Positions 33,543 to 41,180 of a stretch of 41,180 nt of DNA are shown here, piece after piece. The stretch comes from Clostridia bacterium (lineage in GTDB: Bacteria > Bacillota > Clostridia > Oscillospirales > Acutalibacteraceae): contig JAKSQQ010000005.1 of assembly GCA_024404015.1 (NCBI GenBank), positions 1 through 41,180 of the forward strand, read 5' to 3'. The first letter of the stretch is position 1. The number at the start of each line of letters is the position of its first letter. Under the pieces are notes generated by a model, which saw only the letters and a list, made by a program, of their open reading frames with translations, did not search any database and was not told where the DNA came from. Made by a program: the position numbers and the translations under genes.

Positions 33543-34603
33543 ATCAATGCAACACGCTCCTTATAGGTGCCTATTTTTTTACTTTCATCATATCCGCTGA
33601 AGGAGGGAGAGGTAAAATAAATTGCCATGTCCCCTTTGCCTCTTTCTTCTTCACAGTAATGCTCGTATGCGAAATAATCCGTATAGGTTGACATAAGATA
33701 CATCTGATGCAGGGCTTCCTCAAGGTCCTCCTGCTCGGATACCGTTTCGGTAAGAAATCTGCCGGTTTCAACGTCATACCACTGTACACGGAATACCATG
33801 TCCATATCCAGCAGCTTTACTGCGGCGGAATAAAACGCGGTGATAAGCTCGTCAAGGAAGCCCACCTCTTCGCTGTCACGGCGAAGCTCCGCAAGAAGAG
33901 TGAGAGTTCTGTTATATTGCTGCTCATATTCTTTTACGTAAAGCTCATCGTGTTTTGCGCTGATTTTCCAGTTGACCTTCTGCATTCTGTCGCCGGGGAT
34001 AAATTCGCGGAATTCCTTGATTTGAGTAACGTCGTCAACGGAATATCCGCTGTCGTTATCCCGGTCATCACCCTCTGTGAAGGTGTCCTCGATTACGTTC
34101 ATGATTACGTCAGATTCCGTGGGAATTACGTATATATCGTCTTCACAGTCAAATTTGCGTCTGAAGGTGAAAAGACCGAGGTAATCCTGCATCCTTATTT
34201 CAGTTCCCGATATGCCGATTTTACCTGCATAGACGGAATTGGCGCTCCAATGATAAGTGTTTTTACCTGCTCTGACGGGCAGGGTAACGCATTGAAGCTC
34301 ATCGTTGGGGTAGTAATGATTCTCAACCGTAAAGTCAAAATGCACGGCGGGCATGGGGAGCCCGGTTTTGTTATTGAGAATGAAATCAATGGGTACGTCG
34401 TTTTTGCTTCCCACAGTCAGAACGGGAGAATCAATCAGAATATCGAATCTGTTCCACACATATTTTGATACGCAGTAGCTCAGCAGAGGCATCAACGCCA
34501 CTACCAGCATAAGATAAAAGAAAAAGAAATTATGGTAAAACAGAAGCAGTATCGCGGCAATAAGCAGTACGAAAACGTATTTTATTCTGTTTTTTACCAT
34601 CAT
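33533..34603 (-). CDS. DUF58-family membrane protein
   Basis: A 356-residue protein with two N-terminal transmembrane helices (about 8-50), a beta-rich region and the conserved DUF58 core. The core reads FREFIPGDRMQKVNWKISAKHDELYVKEYEQ in two parts around residue 200; it resembles a von Willebrand A-like fold. DUF58 proteins act with MoxR ATPases, and this one lies between moxR and the transglutaminase gene. The start ATG has GGAG 7 bases upstream. It overlaps the next gene by 10 bases, which suggests coupled translation. Confidence 0.92.
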   Translation of the reverse strand: MMVKNRIKYVFVLLIAAILLLFYHNFFFFYLMLVVALMPLLSYCVSKYVWNRFDILIDSPVLTVGSKNDVPIDFILNNKTGLPMPAVHFDFTVENHYYPNDELQCVTLPVRAGKNTYHWSANSVYAGKIGISGTEIRMQDYLGLFTFRRKFDCEDDIYVIPTESDVIMNVIEDTFTEGDDRDNDSGYSVDDVTQIKEFREFIPGDRMQKVNWKISAKHDELYVKEYEQQYNRTLTLLAELRRDSEEVGFLDELITAFYSAAVKLLDMDMVFRVQWYDVETGRFLTETVSEQEDLEEALHQMYLMSTYTDYFAYEHYCEEERGKGDMAIYFTSPSFSGYDESKKIGTYKERVALICL

Positions 34604-34633
34604 ACTACCGCTCCTTTCCGATTTGTTTCAAAT

Positions 34634-35581
34634 TCATTTTGTGATAGAGGGCATTTTCACCGAGGATACAACCTCTTTGATTATTTCCTCCTCGGTGCGT
34701 CCTGATGCTTTTGCCTTGGCACTGAGGGTTACACGGTGAGGAGCCGTAAGAGAAATAACGTCGATTACGTCCTCGGGAATTACGTAATCTCTCTTTTTGA
34801 GGAAGGCATTTGACCTCGCCATTCTGAGTATTGCCTTTGTTCCTCTGGGGCTTATGCCGCTTTTGAGCCACTGGCTCTGTCTTGATTCAAGAGAAATGGC
34901 GGCAATGTAATCGTAGATACAGTCCTCCACGTGCAGATTATTGATATATTCCTGCATTTCTTTAATTTCATCAAGAGTGATAATAGGAGAAATGGAATCC
35001 ATCTGATTATTGTTTTCGCTTTTAAGCATGATGGCTTCGTTTTCCGCATCGGGATAACCCATGGAGAGTTTGACCATGAATCTGTCAAGCTGGGATTCGG
35101 GAAGCTTCTGTGTACCTGCGGAGCCCAGGGGATTCTGGGTCGCAATTACAAAGAAGGGTGAGGGGATGGGATGTGTGACCCCGTCAACTGTTACCTTTCC
35201 TTCCTCCATTACTTCAAGAAGTGCGGATTGGGTTTTGGGTGAGGTACGGTTGATTTCGTCTGCAAGGAAGAGGTTGCACATTACGGCGCCCTCTCTGTAT
35301 TCAAATTCGTTTGTCTGCTTATTGAACATGGAAAAGCCCGTAACGTCAGAGGGCAGAGTGTCCGTGGTGAACTGCATACGCTTGTATCCCAGGGACAGAG
35401 TTTTTGAAAACGCCAGAGCAAGAGTTGTCTTACCTACTCCGGGGATATCCTCAAGCAGTACATGTCCGCCGGAAAGAACGGTCATAAGTATTGCTTCAAT
35501 GACCTCATCTTTGCCGAAAATAACCTTTTTTATTTCCTGTCTTACTTTCCCGAGTTTTTCCTGTATTTCATTATTATTCAT
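34634..35581 (-). CDS. MoxR-family AAA+ ATPase
   Basis: A 315-residue AAA+ ATPase. Walker A is GVGKTT in the LLEDIPGVGKTTLA stretch (about 42-55), Walker B LADEINR, sensor ATQNPLG, then LPESQLDRFM and the C-terminal lid with SPRGTKAILR. MoxR proteins are chaperone-like ATPases for assembling complexes, here probably with the DUF58 and transglutaminase partners. I start at ATG 35581 (MNNNEIQEKLG), with AGGTG upstream. A longer reading from 35647 adds 22 residues that do not look like coding sequence and cover the promoter. Confidence 0.93.
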   Translation of the reverse strand: MNNNEIQEKLGKVRQEIKKVIFGKDEVIEAILMTVLSGGHVLLEDIPGVGKTTLALAFSKTLSLGYKRMQFTTDTLPSDVTGFSMFNKQTNEFEYREGAVMCNLFLADEINRTSPKTQSALLEVMEEGKVTVDGVTHPIPSPFFVIATQNPLGSAGTQKLPESQLDRFMVKLSMGYPDAENEAIMLKSENNNQMDSISPIITLDEIKEMQEYINNLHVEDCIYDYIAAISLESRQSQWLKSGISPRGTKAILRMARSNAFLKKRDYVIPEDVIDVISLTAPHRVTLSAKAKASGRTEEEIIKEVVSSVKMPSITK

Positions 35582-35606
35582 AAACTGCACCTGCTTTCCT
35601 ATGATA

Positions 35607-35635
35607 TTTATATAATAATTCTTTGTCCATTGCAA
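35607..35635 (-). promoter_or_regulatory. Promoter of the moxR cluster
   Basis: On the minus strand, TTGCAA (35635-35630) and TATAAA (35612-35607) are separated by 17 bases. An alternative 6 bases downstream is TGGACA with TATCAT, also at 17 bases. Confidence 0.55.
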
Positions 35636-35696
35636 TAAGCAGTACAAAATATTTACAAAATATACGGAATTTGCTCACAGAACGCAATTTGCATAA

Positions 35697-35726
35697 TTGA
35701 CACAGACGGCTTTACGGTAGTAAAAT
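35697..35726 (+). promoter_or_regulatory. Promoter of the TPM-like membrane protein gene
   Basis: A perfect TTGACA (35697-35702) and TAAAAT (35721-35726) are separated by 18 bases, 32 bases before the ATG. Confidence 0.7.
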
Positions 35727-35758
35727 CAAAAAGTAAAGTACGAAAAGGAGGCGATGGT

Positions 35759-36733
35759 ATGCTTTGGCTGCGTTTGTTAAGAAGGGGTTTCCGCAGCGGC
35801 GGGCTTTTTTCCAAAAAATTCAGCACGGTTCCCTTTACAGGTGCCACAAAATACGTTTCATATAAAAACGGCATGTGTACCTATCTGTATGCCAATTACG
35901 ATATCTCAAAAAAGATAACGCCCTGGGATTTCCTGGCGTTGATTATTCTTGTTCCGATTATACTGGTGAATATTGTGATAATGTTTACTTGCGTTTCTCA
36001 TCCTCATAAGCTTACGGGAACGGATAAGAATATAGTCATAGACGACAGAGCGTCGGTTTTTGATATGACCGGAGGTCTTGAGTCAAGTCTTGACAGCTTT
36101 TTCAGGAAAACGGGCATTACTCCCGCAGTAATCACCGTCTATAATGAGGATTGGAAAAGTGACTATTCCGACCTCAGAGACTATGCCCGCGTACTGTATA
36201 AAGACAAATATAATGACGGTTCCCATTTCGTTATAGTTTATTCAAAAGCAAAGAAAAACGCCTCTTACGATAACTGGAGCTGGGTAGCGGCACAGGGAGA
36301 TGATACGGATAAAATTCTGACGGATAAAATTCTGGAGAAATTTTGCGAATCCATGCAGAGTCATATTGCGGATAATACCAAATACACCGTCAGCTCGGCA
36401 ATTTCCCGTTCTTTTGTGGATATCTACCCCGATTTAATGAAAACCGAGGTTTTCGGCATAGGTATTTTCTTTACCGCTTCCATGCTTGTCTTTTTGCTGG
36501 CGGTATGCTATTTCCTGTTCAGGCCTCAGATTAAGTCTCTTAAATTTAACGGCGCAGTGGCGTGTCCTCTCATCGTTACGGAGGATACCTGCGAAAAATG
36601 CGGCGGTATCTACGTTGTGGGTACCTGCAGTGTCTGCCCCTATTGCGGTGCAAAGCTCAAGCCCCACGTTTATACGGAGGAAGAAAAAAATGCGGTGGCC
36701 GCCTTTACCGCCATATCAAAAAATCAGAAATAA
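35759..36733 (+). CDS. Membrane protein with TPM-like domain and C-terminal zinc ribbon
   Basis: A 324-residue protein. A basic N-terminus is followed by a transmembrane helix (about 55-78), an outer domain (about 90-215), a second helix (about 227-252) and a cytoplasmic zinc ribbon (CEKC then CPYC, about 276-300). The outer domain VFDMTGGLESSLDSFFRKTG, then YARVLYKDKYNDGSHFVIVYS, resembles the TPM (TLP18.3/Psb32) fold but is divergent, so the assignment is moderate. Its function is unknown. The start ATG has AAGGAGG upstream. It is divergent from the moxR cluster and could be functionally tied to it. No clear terminator follows. Confidence 0.72.
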   Translation: MLWLRLLRRGFRSGGLFSKKFSTVPFTGATKYVSYKNGMCTYLYANYDISKKITPWDFLALIILVPIILVNIVIMFTCVSHPHKLTGTDKNIVIDDRASVFDMTGGLESSLDSFFRKTGITPAVITVYNEDWKSDYSDLRDYARVLYKDKYNDGSHFVIVYSKAKKNASYDNWSWVAAQGDDTDKILTDKILEKFCESMQSHIADNTKYTVSSAISRSFVDIYPDLMKTEVFGIGIFFTASMLVFLLAVCYFLFRPQIKSLKFNGAVACPLIVTEDTCEKCGGIYVVGTCSVCPYCGAKLKPHVYTEEEKNAVAAFTAISKNQK

Positions 36734-36787
36734 CGACATATACAAAATCAGTCCGGATTTCCCCTGCGATTTATTTAATACGACAAC

Positions 36788-36816
36788 TTGACACGCAGGG
36801 GCAATACTGATATACT
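36788..36816 (+). promoter_or_regulatory. Promoter of the pyrimidine operon
   Basis: A perfect TTGACA (36788-36793) and TATACT (36811-36816) are separated by 17 bases, leading into the PyrR-type attenuator. Confidence 0.85.
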
Positions 36817-36826
36817 ATCCATGGTA

Positions 36827-36857
36827 CTTTAAGGACGGTCCCGAGAGGCCGCTAAGG
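36827..36857 (+). promoter_or_regulatory. PyrR-binding hairpin (anti-antiterminator)
   Basis: Lower stem CTTTA/TAAGG, a purine internal bulge AGGA, upper stem CGGTC/GGCCG with one G-U pair, and the hexaloop CCGAGA. This matches the known PyrR-binding consensus (UCCNGNGAGG). The 3-prime arm CCGCTAAGGA (36849-36858) is exactly complementary to 36912-36921 in the terminator, forming the competing antiterminator. Confidence 0.92.
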
Positions 36858-36905
36858 ACTGCATATTTACAGAGGGGATAGTTATATCCATCAGTATGTC
36901 ATTTG

Positions 36906-36936
36906 CTGCTTTCCTTAGCGGGAAAGCAGTTTTTTA
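36906..36936 (+). terminator. Pyr operon attenuator terminator
   Basis: A 9-bp stem CTGCTTTCC / GGAAAGCAG with a 6-base loop is followed by seven T. It lies about 300 bases before pyrC. When UMP-bound PyrR holds the upstream hairpin this terminator forms; otherwise 36849-36858 pairs with 36912-36921 and transcription continues. Confidence 0.92.
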
Positions 36937-36959
36937 TTTTTATTTGCCTCGCTTCGTTT

Positions 36960-37155
36960 ACTTAAACACGGTTAATTTCGCCTCATAGCAGCCGTCTGCG
37001 TCGTTGCCCTCAATCGGAATACACAAAGTATTCCTCATTCGGTCGCCTTGCATCTGACTACTCTGAGACAAAATGTACCTCGTGTTTAAGTTCACTCCGC
37101 TCGGCTTGATGTTTTACTGATCAGCTTAATCTTCGTTTCATAGCAGCCGTCTGCG
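36960..37155. repeat. Imperfect direct repeat and inverted repeat in the distal pyr leader
   Basis: A direct repeat of about 30 bases lies at 36971-37000 and 37125-37155, the last 18 bases identical (36983-37000 and 37138-37155). The 11-base inverted repeat ACTTAAACACG (36960-36970) pairs with 37081-37091. On the minus strand both repeat copies read ADGCYE in short open frames (36958-37053 and 37092-37166). It probably is a decayed duplicated gene end or a repeat element. The rest of 36937-37232 shows no other gene. Confidence 0.7.
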
Positions 37156-37232
37156 GTGTTAACCATAAGAAACAGTCATTCGGGCAAAGATTGCTTTGAA
37201 AGATAATCAAAACATAATGAAGGGAGAATATC

Positions 37233-38513
37233 ATGAATACACTTTTCAAAAATGCAAACGTTTATATTGACGGTGTTTTCAGCCGCACGGACCTTTCTGT
37301 CTGTGACGGTGTTGTTGCATTCGGCTCCCGTGATATTTTCTATGACAGAATTATTCCCTCGGATTCATATACTGTATTACCCGGTTTTACCGATGTGCAT
37401 GTGCATTTCCGTGAGCCGGGTTTTTCTTATAAGGAGACGATAGCAAGCGGTTCCCTTGCGGCGGCACACGGCGGATACACCGCAGTATGTACCATGCCCA
37501 ATCTGAATCCCGCCCCCGATACCCTCTCTAATCTGAGAGCTCAGCTCATTGCCATTGACAATGATGCGGTAATCAAGGTCATTCCCTACGGAACAATCAC
37601 CCTTGAGGAAAAAGGGGAGGTCCTTTCCGAAATGGATAAAATTTATCCCTTTGTTGCGGGCTTTTCCGATGACGGCAGGGGAGTGCAAAGCAGAGAAATG
37701 ATGAAGTCCGCAATGTTTAAGGCAAAGTCACTGAATAAAGTGATTGCGGCACACTGCGAGGATAATTCATTGCTTTTCGGCGGATATATCCATGACGGCG
37801 TTTATGCAAAACAGCACGGTCACAGAGGAATCTGCTCCGAATCGGAATGGAAGCAGATTGAAAGAGATATTGCCCTTGCGGAGGAAACGGGATGCTCTTA
37901 TCACGTATGTCATATTTCCGCAAAAGAGAGCGTGGAGCTTATCCGCAAAGCAAAGGCGAGAGGTGTTGATATCACCTGCGAAACAGGTCCCCATTACCTT
38001 GTTCTTGACGAAAATGATTTGCAGGAGGACGGCAGATTCAAGATGAATCCTCCCCTGAGAAGCACCGAGGACCGTCTTGCTCTTATTGAAGGAATCCTTG
38101 ACAGTACTGTTGATATGATTGCTACGGACCACGCTCCCCATTCCGCAGAGGAAAAGAGCAGGGGACTTGAAAAAAGTCTTATGGGAGTTGTGGGAATCGA
38201 AACCGCGTTTCCCGTCATGTACACCCACTTCGTGAAGACGGGTAAAATTACCATGAAAAAGCTTATGGAGCTTCTTCATTACAATCCCTGCAAAAGATTT
38301 AAGATAGATAATTCCTTTGAAGAGGGAAAGAAAGCAAATTTTACGGTTTTTGCACTTGATGAAGAATATGAAATAAATCCGGAGGATTTTCTGTCTGCAG
38401 GCAGAGCAACGCCATTTGCGGGAAACAGAGTTTACGGAAAATGTATGATGACCTTCTGTGAGGGCATGGAAGCGTACACGGATCTCTCACTCCGGGAAAG
38501 GACGGCAGAATGA
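37233..38513 (+). CDS. pyrC: Dihydroorotase
   Basis: A 426-residue type I dihydroorotase of the amidohydrolase superfamily. It closes carbamoyl-aspartate to dihydroorotate in pyrimidine synthesis. The metal-binding DVHVHFREPG (about residues 54-63), AHCEDNS, CHISAKES and the catalytic ATDHAPHS are present. The start ATG has AGGGAG upstream. It is the first gene after the PyrR attenuator and overlaps pyrK by 4 bases (ATGA). No carB, carA or pyrB is adjacent. Confidence 0.95.
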   Translation: MNTLFKNANVYIDGVFSRTDLSVCDGVVAFGSRDIFYDRIIPSDSYTVLPGFTDVHVHFREPGFSYKETIASGSLAAAHGGYTAVCTMPNLNPAPDTLSNLRAQLIAIDNDAVIKVIPYGTITLEEKGEVLSEMDKIYPFVAGFSDDGRGVQSREMMKSAMFKAKSLNKVIAAHCEDNSLLFGGYIHDGVYAKQHGHRGICSESEWKQIERDIALAEETGCSYHVCHISAKESVELIRKAKARGVDITCETGPHYLVLDENDLQEDGRFKMNPPLRSTEDRLALIEGILDSTVDMIATDHAPHSAEEKSRGLEKSLMGVVGIETAFPVMYTHFVKTGKITMKKLMELLHYNPCKRFKIDNSFEEGKKANFTVFALDEEYEINPEDFLSAGRATPFAGNRVYGKCMMTFCEGMEAYTDLSLRERTAE

Positions 38514-39247
38514 AACAGAGTATTTTCACCGTTAAAGAAAACAGAAAGCTTACTTCAGACGTAATGCTTATGCGTCTTTCGGGTGACACCTCCCATATTA
38601 CGGCGGCAGGTCAGTTCGTAAACGTAAAGCTTGACGGATTTTATCTGCGCAGGCCCATTTCCGTCTGTGATGTTGAAGAGGGTATCCTTACCGTAATTTA
38701 TAAGAATGTGGGAAAGGGAACGGATTATATGGCGGCTCTCACCCCGGGAGCGGAGCTTGATCTTCTCACGGGTCTGGGAAACGGTTACGACCTTTCGGTT
38801 TCGGGAAACAGTCCCGTTGTAATCGGTGGCGGCGTAGGCGTTCCTCCCATGTATAATCTTGCAAAGCGACTTATTTCCCAAGGTAAAGAGGTTACGGCAA
38901 TCCTGGGATTCAATAAAAAGGACGAAATCTTTTTTGAGAATGAATTCAAGGCACTGGGCTGTAAGACCGTAATTACAACCGTTGACGGTTCTTACGGTGT
39001 AAAGGGCTTCGTTACGGATGCACTCAGGGATATGGATTATTCCTATTTTTATACCTGCGGTCCCGAGCCCATGCTCAAGGCAGTTTATCGCGCCGCCTCC
39101 ACATCGGGACAGTTCAGCTTTGAACGCAGAATGGGCTGCGGCTTCGGCGCGTGTATGGGATGCTCCTGCAAGACCATTACCGGCAATAAGAGAATCTGCA
39201 AGGAAGGCCCGGTACTCGTAAAGGAGGATATCTTATGGGAAGAATGA
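38510..39247 (+). CDS. pyrK: Dihydroorotate dehydrogenase B, electron-transfer subunit
   Basis: A 245-residue iron-sulfur flavoprotein that passes electrons from dihydroorotate oxidation by PyrD to NAD. FAD-binding (YLRRPISVCD), the NAD-binding GGGVGVPPMY and the 2Fe-2S cysteines in MGCGFGACMGCSC plus a later Cys in RICKEGP are present. It overlaps pyrC by 4 bases and pyrD by 13 bases. Confidence 0.95.
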   Translation: MKQSIFTVKENRKLTSDVMLMRLSGDTSHITAAGQFVNVKLDGFYLRRPISVCDVEEGILTVIYKNVGKGTDYMAALTPGAELDLLTGLGNGYDLSVSGNSPVVIGGGVGVPPMYNLAKRLISQGKEVTAILGFNKKDEIFFENEFKALGCKTVITTVDGSYGVKGFVTDALRDMDYSYFYTCGPEPMLKAVYRAASTSGQFSFERRMGCGFGACMGCSCKTITGNKRICKEGPVLVKEDILWEE

Positions 39248-40146
39248 GCGTAAATCTTTGCGGAATTGTAATTGACAATCCCGTTATTCCCGCATCGGGA
39301 ACATACGGCTTCGGCTATGAATTTGCGGAGCTTTACGATATAAATATGCTGGGCACGTTTTCCTTTAAGGGTACTACAAGTCAGCCCCGTTTCGGAAACC
39401 CGTCCCCAAGAATTGCGGAAACACCCTCGGGTATGCTCAACGCTGTGGGACTTCAGAATCCCGGTGTTGAAAAGGTAATAAGCGAGGAGCTTCCGAAGCT
39501 TGCAAAGGTATTTCATAAGCCGGTTATGGCAAACGTCAGCGGCTTCGCCCTTGATGAATACACCGAGGTTTGCTCAAAGCTTGACAAGGAGCCCATGGTG
39601 GGTTGGCTGGAAGTCAATATCAGCTGTCCCAACGTTCACGGAGGCGGCATGAGCTTCGGCACTTCTCCTGAGCAGGCGGCGGCAGTCACAAAAGCGGTCA
39701 AGGCGGTTACCGCCAAGCCCGTCATCATGAAGCTTTCACCCAACGTTACGGATATCGTATCCATAGCAAAGGCCTGTGAGGAAGCGGGTGCAGACGGTAT
39801 TTCACTTATAAACACCATGCTGTCAATGAGAATTGACCTTAAAAGCAGAAAACCCCTTCTGGCAAACATAACCGGCGGACTTTCGGGCCCTGCGGTTTTC
39901 CCCATAGCAGTCAGAATGGTATATCAGGTATCAAAGACGGTAAATATTCCCGTTGTGGGACTTGGCGGAGTAAGCAGTGCGCAGGATGTCATTGAAATGA
40001 TGATGGCAGGTGCGACTGCGGTGCAGGTAGGTGCGGCAAATCTTGTTAATCCCTTTGCCTGCAAGGAGATAATTGAAAATCTTCCCGCTGTTATGGATAA
40101 ATACGAAATAGAAAATCTTAAAGATATAATCGGAGGTGCTCACTGA
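39235..40146 (+). CDS. pyrD: Dihydroorotate dehydrogenase, catalytic subunit (class 1B)
   Basis: A 303-residue FMN enzyme that oxidises dihydroorotate to orotate with PyrK. NPVIPASGTYGFG at the start, the catalytic Cys in VNISCPNVHGGG, and NTMLSM plus GGLSGPA substrate/FMN loops mark class 1B. The start ATG lies inside pyrK with GGAGG 7 bases upstream. Its stop overlaps the pyrF start (TGATG). Confidence 0.95.
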   Translation: MGRMSVNLCGIVIDNPVIPASGTYGFGYEFAELYDINMLGTFSFKGTTSQPRFGNPSPRIAETPSGMLNAVGLQNPGVEKVISEELPKLAKVFHKPVMANVSGFALDEYTEVCSKLDKEPMVGWLEVNISCPNVHGGGMSFGTSPEQAAAVTKAVKAVTAKPVIMKLSPNVTDIVSIAKACEEAGADGISLINTMLSMRIDLKSRKPLLANITGGLSGPAVFPIAVRMVYQVSKTVNIPVVGLGGVSSAQDVIEMMMAGATAVQVGAANLVNPFACKEIIENLPAVMDKYEIENLKDIIGGAH

Positions 40147-40844
40147 TGGGTAAGGATGTAATCATCGCCTGTGACTTTGCAAGTGCTCAGGCAACATACG
40201 ATTTTCTTGACAAATTTACGGAGGAAAAGCCCTTTGTAAAAATCGGTATGGAGCTTTTTTATGCCGCAGGTCCCGAAATCGTAAAAGAAATCAAAAAAAG
40301 GGGTCATAAGATTTTCCTTGACCTCAAGCTTCACGACATTCCCAATACCGTAAAGAAGTCAATGGCAGTTCTCAGCTCTCTTGACGTGGATATCTGCAAT
40401 CTTCATGCAGGCGGCGGTATTGATATGATGAAGGGCGCTCTTGAAGGTCTTACAAGACCAGACGGTACAAGGCCTCTTCTCATTGCGGTCACAATGCTCA
40501 CTTCCCTTGACCAGGACAGAATCACAAATCAGCTTCTTATCAAAGAGCCCATTACTGATGTGGTAATGAAGTATGCTTCAAACGCAAAGCAGGCAGGACT
40601 TGACGGCGTTGTATGCTCACCTCTCGAAGCGGGCAAGGTACACGATATCTGCGGCAGAGATTTCTTTACGGTTACACCCGGCATCCGCTTTGCAGACGGC
40701 GACGTTGGCGACCAGCAGAGAGTAACCACTCCCGCGAAGGCAAAGGAAATCGGCTCGGATTACATAGTAGTAGGCAGACCCATTACTGCGGCAGAAGACC
40801 CCGTAGCCGCTTACAGAAGATGTGTTTCGGAATTTGTTGACTGA
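40146..40844 (+). CDS. pyrF: Orotidine 5-prime-phosphate decarboxylase
   Basis: A 232-residue TIM-barrel enzyme that decarboxylates OMP to UMP. The catalytic DLKLHDIPNTV (about residues 59-69) has the Asp-Lys-Asp array, with VTPGIRF and VVGRPIT phosphate-binding loops late in the sequence. It is class I size. The start ATG is inside TGATG of pyrD, with GGAGG upstream. It is followed after 17 bases by pyrE. Confidence 0.95.
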   Translation: MGKDVIIACDFASAQATYDFLDKFTEEKPFVKIGMELFYAAGPEIVKEIKKRGHKIFLDLKLHDIPNTVKKSMAVLSSLDVDICNLHAGGGIDMMKGALEGLTRPDGTRPLLIAVTMLTSLDQDRITNQLLIKEPITDVVMKYASNAKQAGLDGVVCSPLEAGKVHDICGRDFFTVTPGIRFADGDVGDQQRVTTPAKAKEIGSDYIVVGRPITAAEDPVAAYRRCVSEFVD

Positions 40845-40861
40845 TATAAGGAGGAAAAGAA

Positions 40862-41180
40862 ATGCAGAAATTAATAGCAAAGGATTTACTTTCAATCGGT
40901 GCGGTATTTTTCAGACCCGATGAGCCCTTTACCTGGGCAAGCGGAATTAAAAGTCCCGTTTACTGCGATAACAGACTTACCCTTACATCTCCCGAAGTAA
41001 GAACAGACGTGGAAAACGGACTTGCTCAGCTTATTAAAGAAAATTATCCCGATGCCGAGGTGCTTATGGGTACTTCAACCGCAGGTATTGCCCACGCCGC
41101 AATAACCGGTCATATTCTCAATCTCCCCATGGGTTATGTCCGTTCAGGTGCAAAGGACCACGGCAGACAGAATCAGATTG
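40862..41180 (+). CDS. pyrE: Orotate phosphoribosyltransferase, N-terminal part (cut by window edge)
   Basis: The first 106 residues of orotate phosphoribosyltransferase, which joins orotate to PRPP to make [19 protein letters not shown] is the usual N-terminal motif, and GTSTAGI with [11 protein letters not shown] is the start of the PRPP/orotate region. AGGAGG lies just before the ATG. It is the last visible gene of the pyr operon. Confidence 0.95.
   Translation, partial: MQKLIAKDLLSIGAVFFRPDEPFTWASGIKSPVYCDNRLTLTSPEVRTDVENGLAQLIKENYPDAEVLMGTSTAGIAHAAITGHILNLPMGYVRSGAKDHGRQNQI

Noticed and set aside
33707..34468. 253-codon plus-strand open frame opposite the DUF58 gene
   Set aside because: Antisense shadow of a well-conserved gene in a known cluster; no ribosome site or family resemblance.
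35582..35647. Longer MoxR start at 35647
   Set aside because: It would place the promoter inside the gene and add 22 residues unlike the family N-terminus; ATG 35581 has a ribosome site.

Overview
The window looks like chromosomal DNA of a low-to-mid-GC, Gram-positive gut Clostridium-class bacterium, probably in the Ruminococcaceae/Oscillospiraceae range. This is inferred from gene content and style, not from a marker gene: sortases of class B, a SpoIID/LytB protein, a moxR-DUF58-transglutaminase cluster, type 1B dihydroorotate dehydrogenase (pyrK-pyrD), a PyrR-type attenuator, strong GGAGG ribosome sites, sigma-A-like promoters and an L-fucose catabolic cassette. No phage, insertion sequence, tRNA, rRNA or CRISPR array was seen.

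Layout: 1-1078 is the N-terminal part of pyruvate phosphate dikinase (minus). 1403-5195 holds a zinc-ribbon membrane protein, a small lipoprotein (minus), a MATE exporter and an EamA transporter. 5231-15520 is a long minus-strand run, read from right to left: response regulator, histidine kinase, large lipoprotein, MIF-like tautomerase, ComEA-like protein, asparaginyl-tRNA synthetase, fucU, a FGGY sugar kinase and fucI. Gaps are 37 bases or less and only one promoter is evident. 15661-18293 (minus) is a pair of secreted proteins, an LCAT-like hydrolase and a DUF2804-like protein.

18487-27187 (plus) starts with cysteine desulfurase and thiI (tRNA thiolation), then cinA, two class B sortases and a remarkable SpoIID protein. 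That last protein joins a decayed CinA-like cytoplasmic half to an extracellular SpoIID domain whose motif order is circularly permuted. 27313-30486 is a three-gene acyl-AMP ligase / condensation-like acyltransferase / acyl carrier protein cassette. 30506-35581 (minus) is moxR-DUF58-transglutaminase plus a GrpB-family gene. 35759-36733 (plus) is a TPM-like membrane protein with a C-terminal zinc ribbon. 36788-41180 is the pyrimidine operon (pyrC, pyrK, pyrD, pyrF, pyrE start) behind a complete PyrR-type attenuator.

The strongest candidate for something undescribed is the cinA-sortase-sortase-CinA-like/SpoIID block at 20814-27187. Next are the stand-alone acyl-ligase/condensation/ACP cassette, the bacterial MIF homologue, and a sensor kinase whose only plausible start is a CTG codon overlapping the upstream stop.
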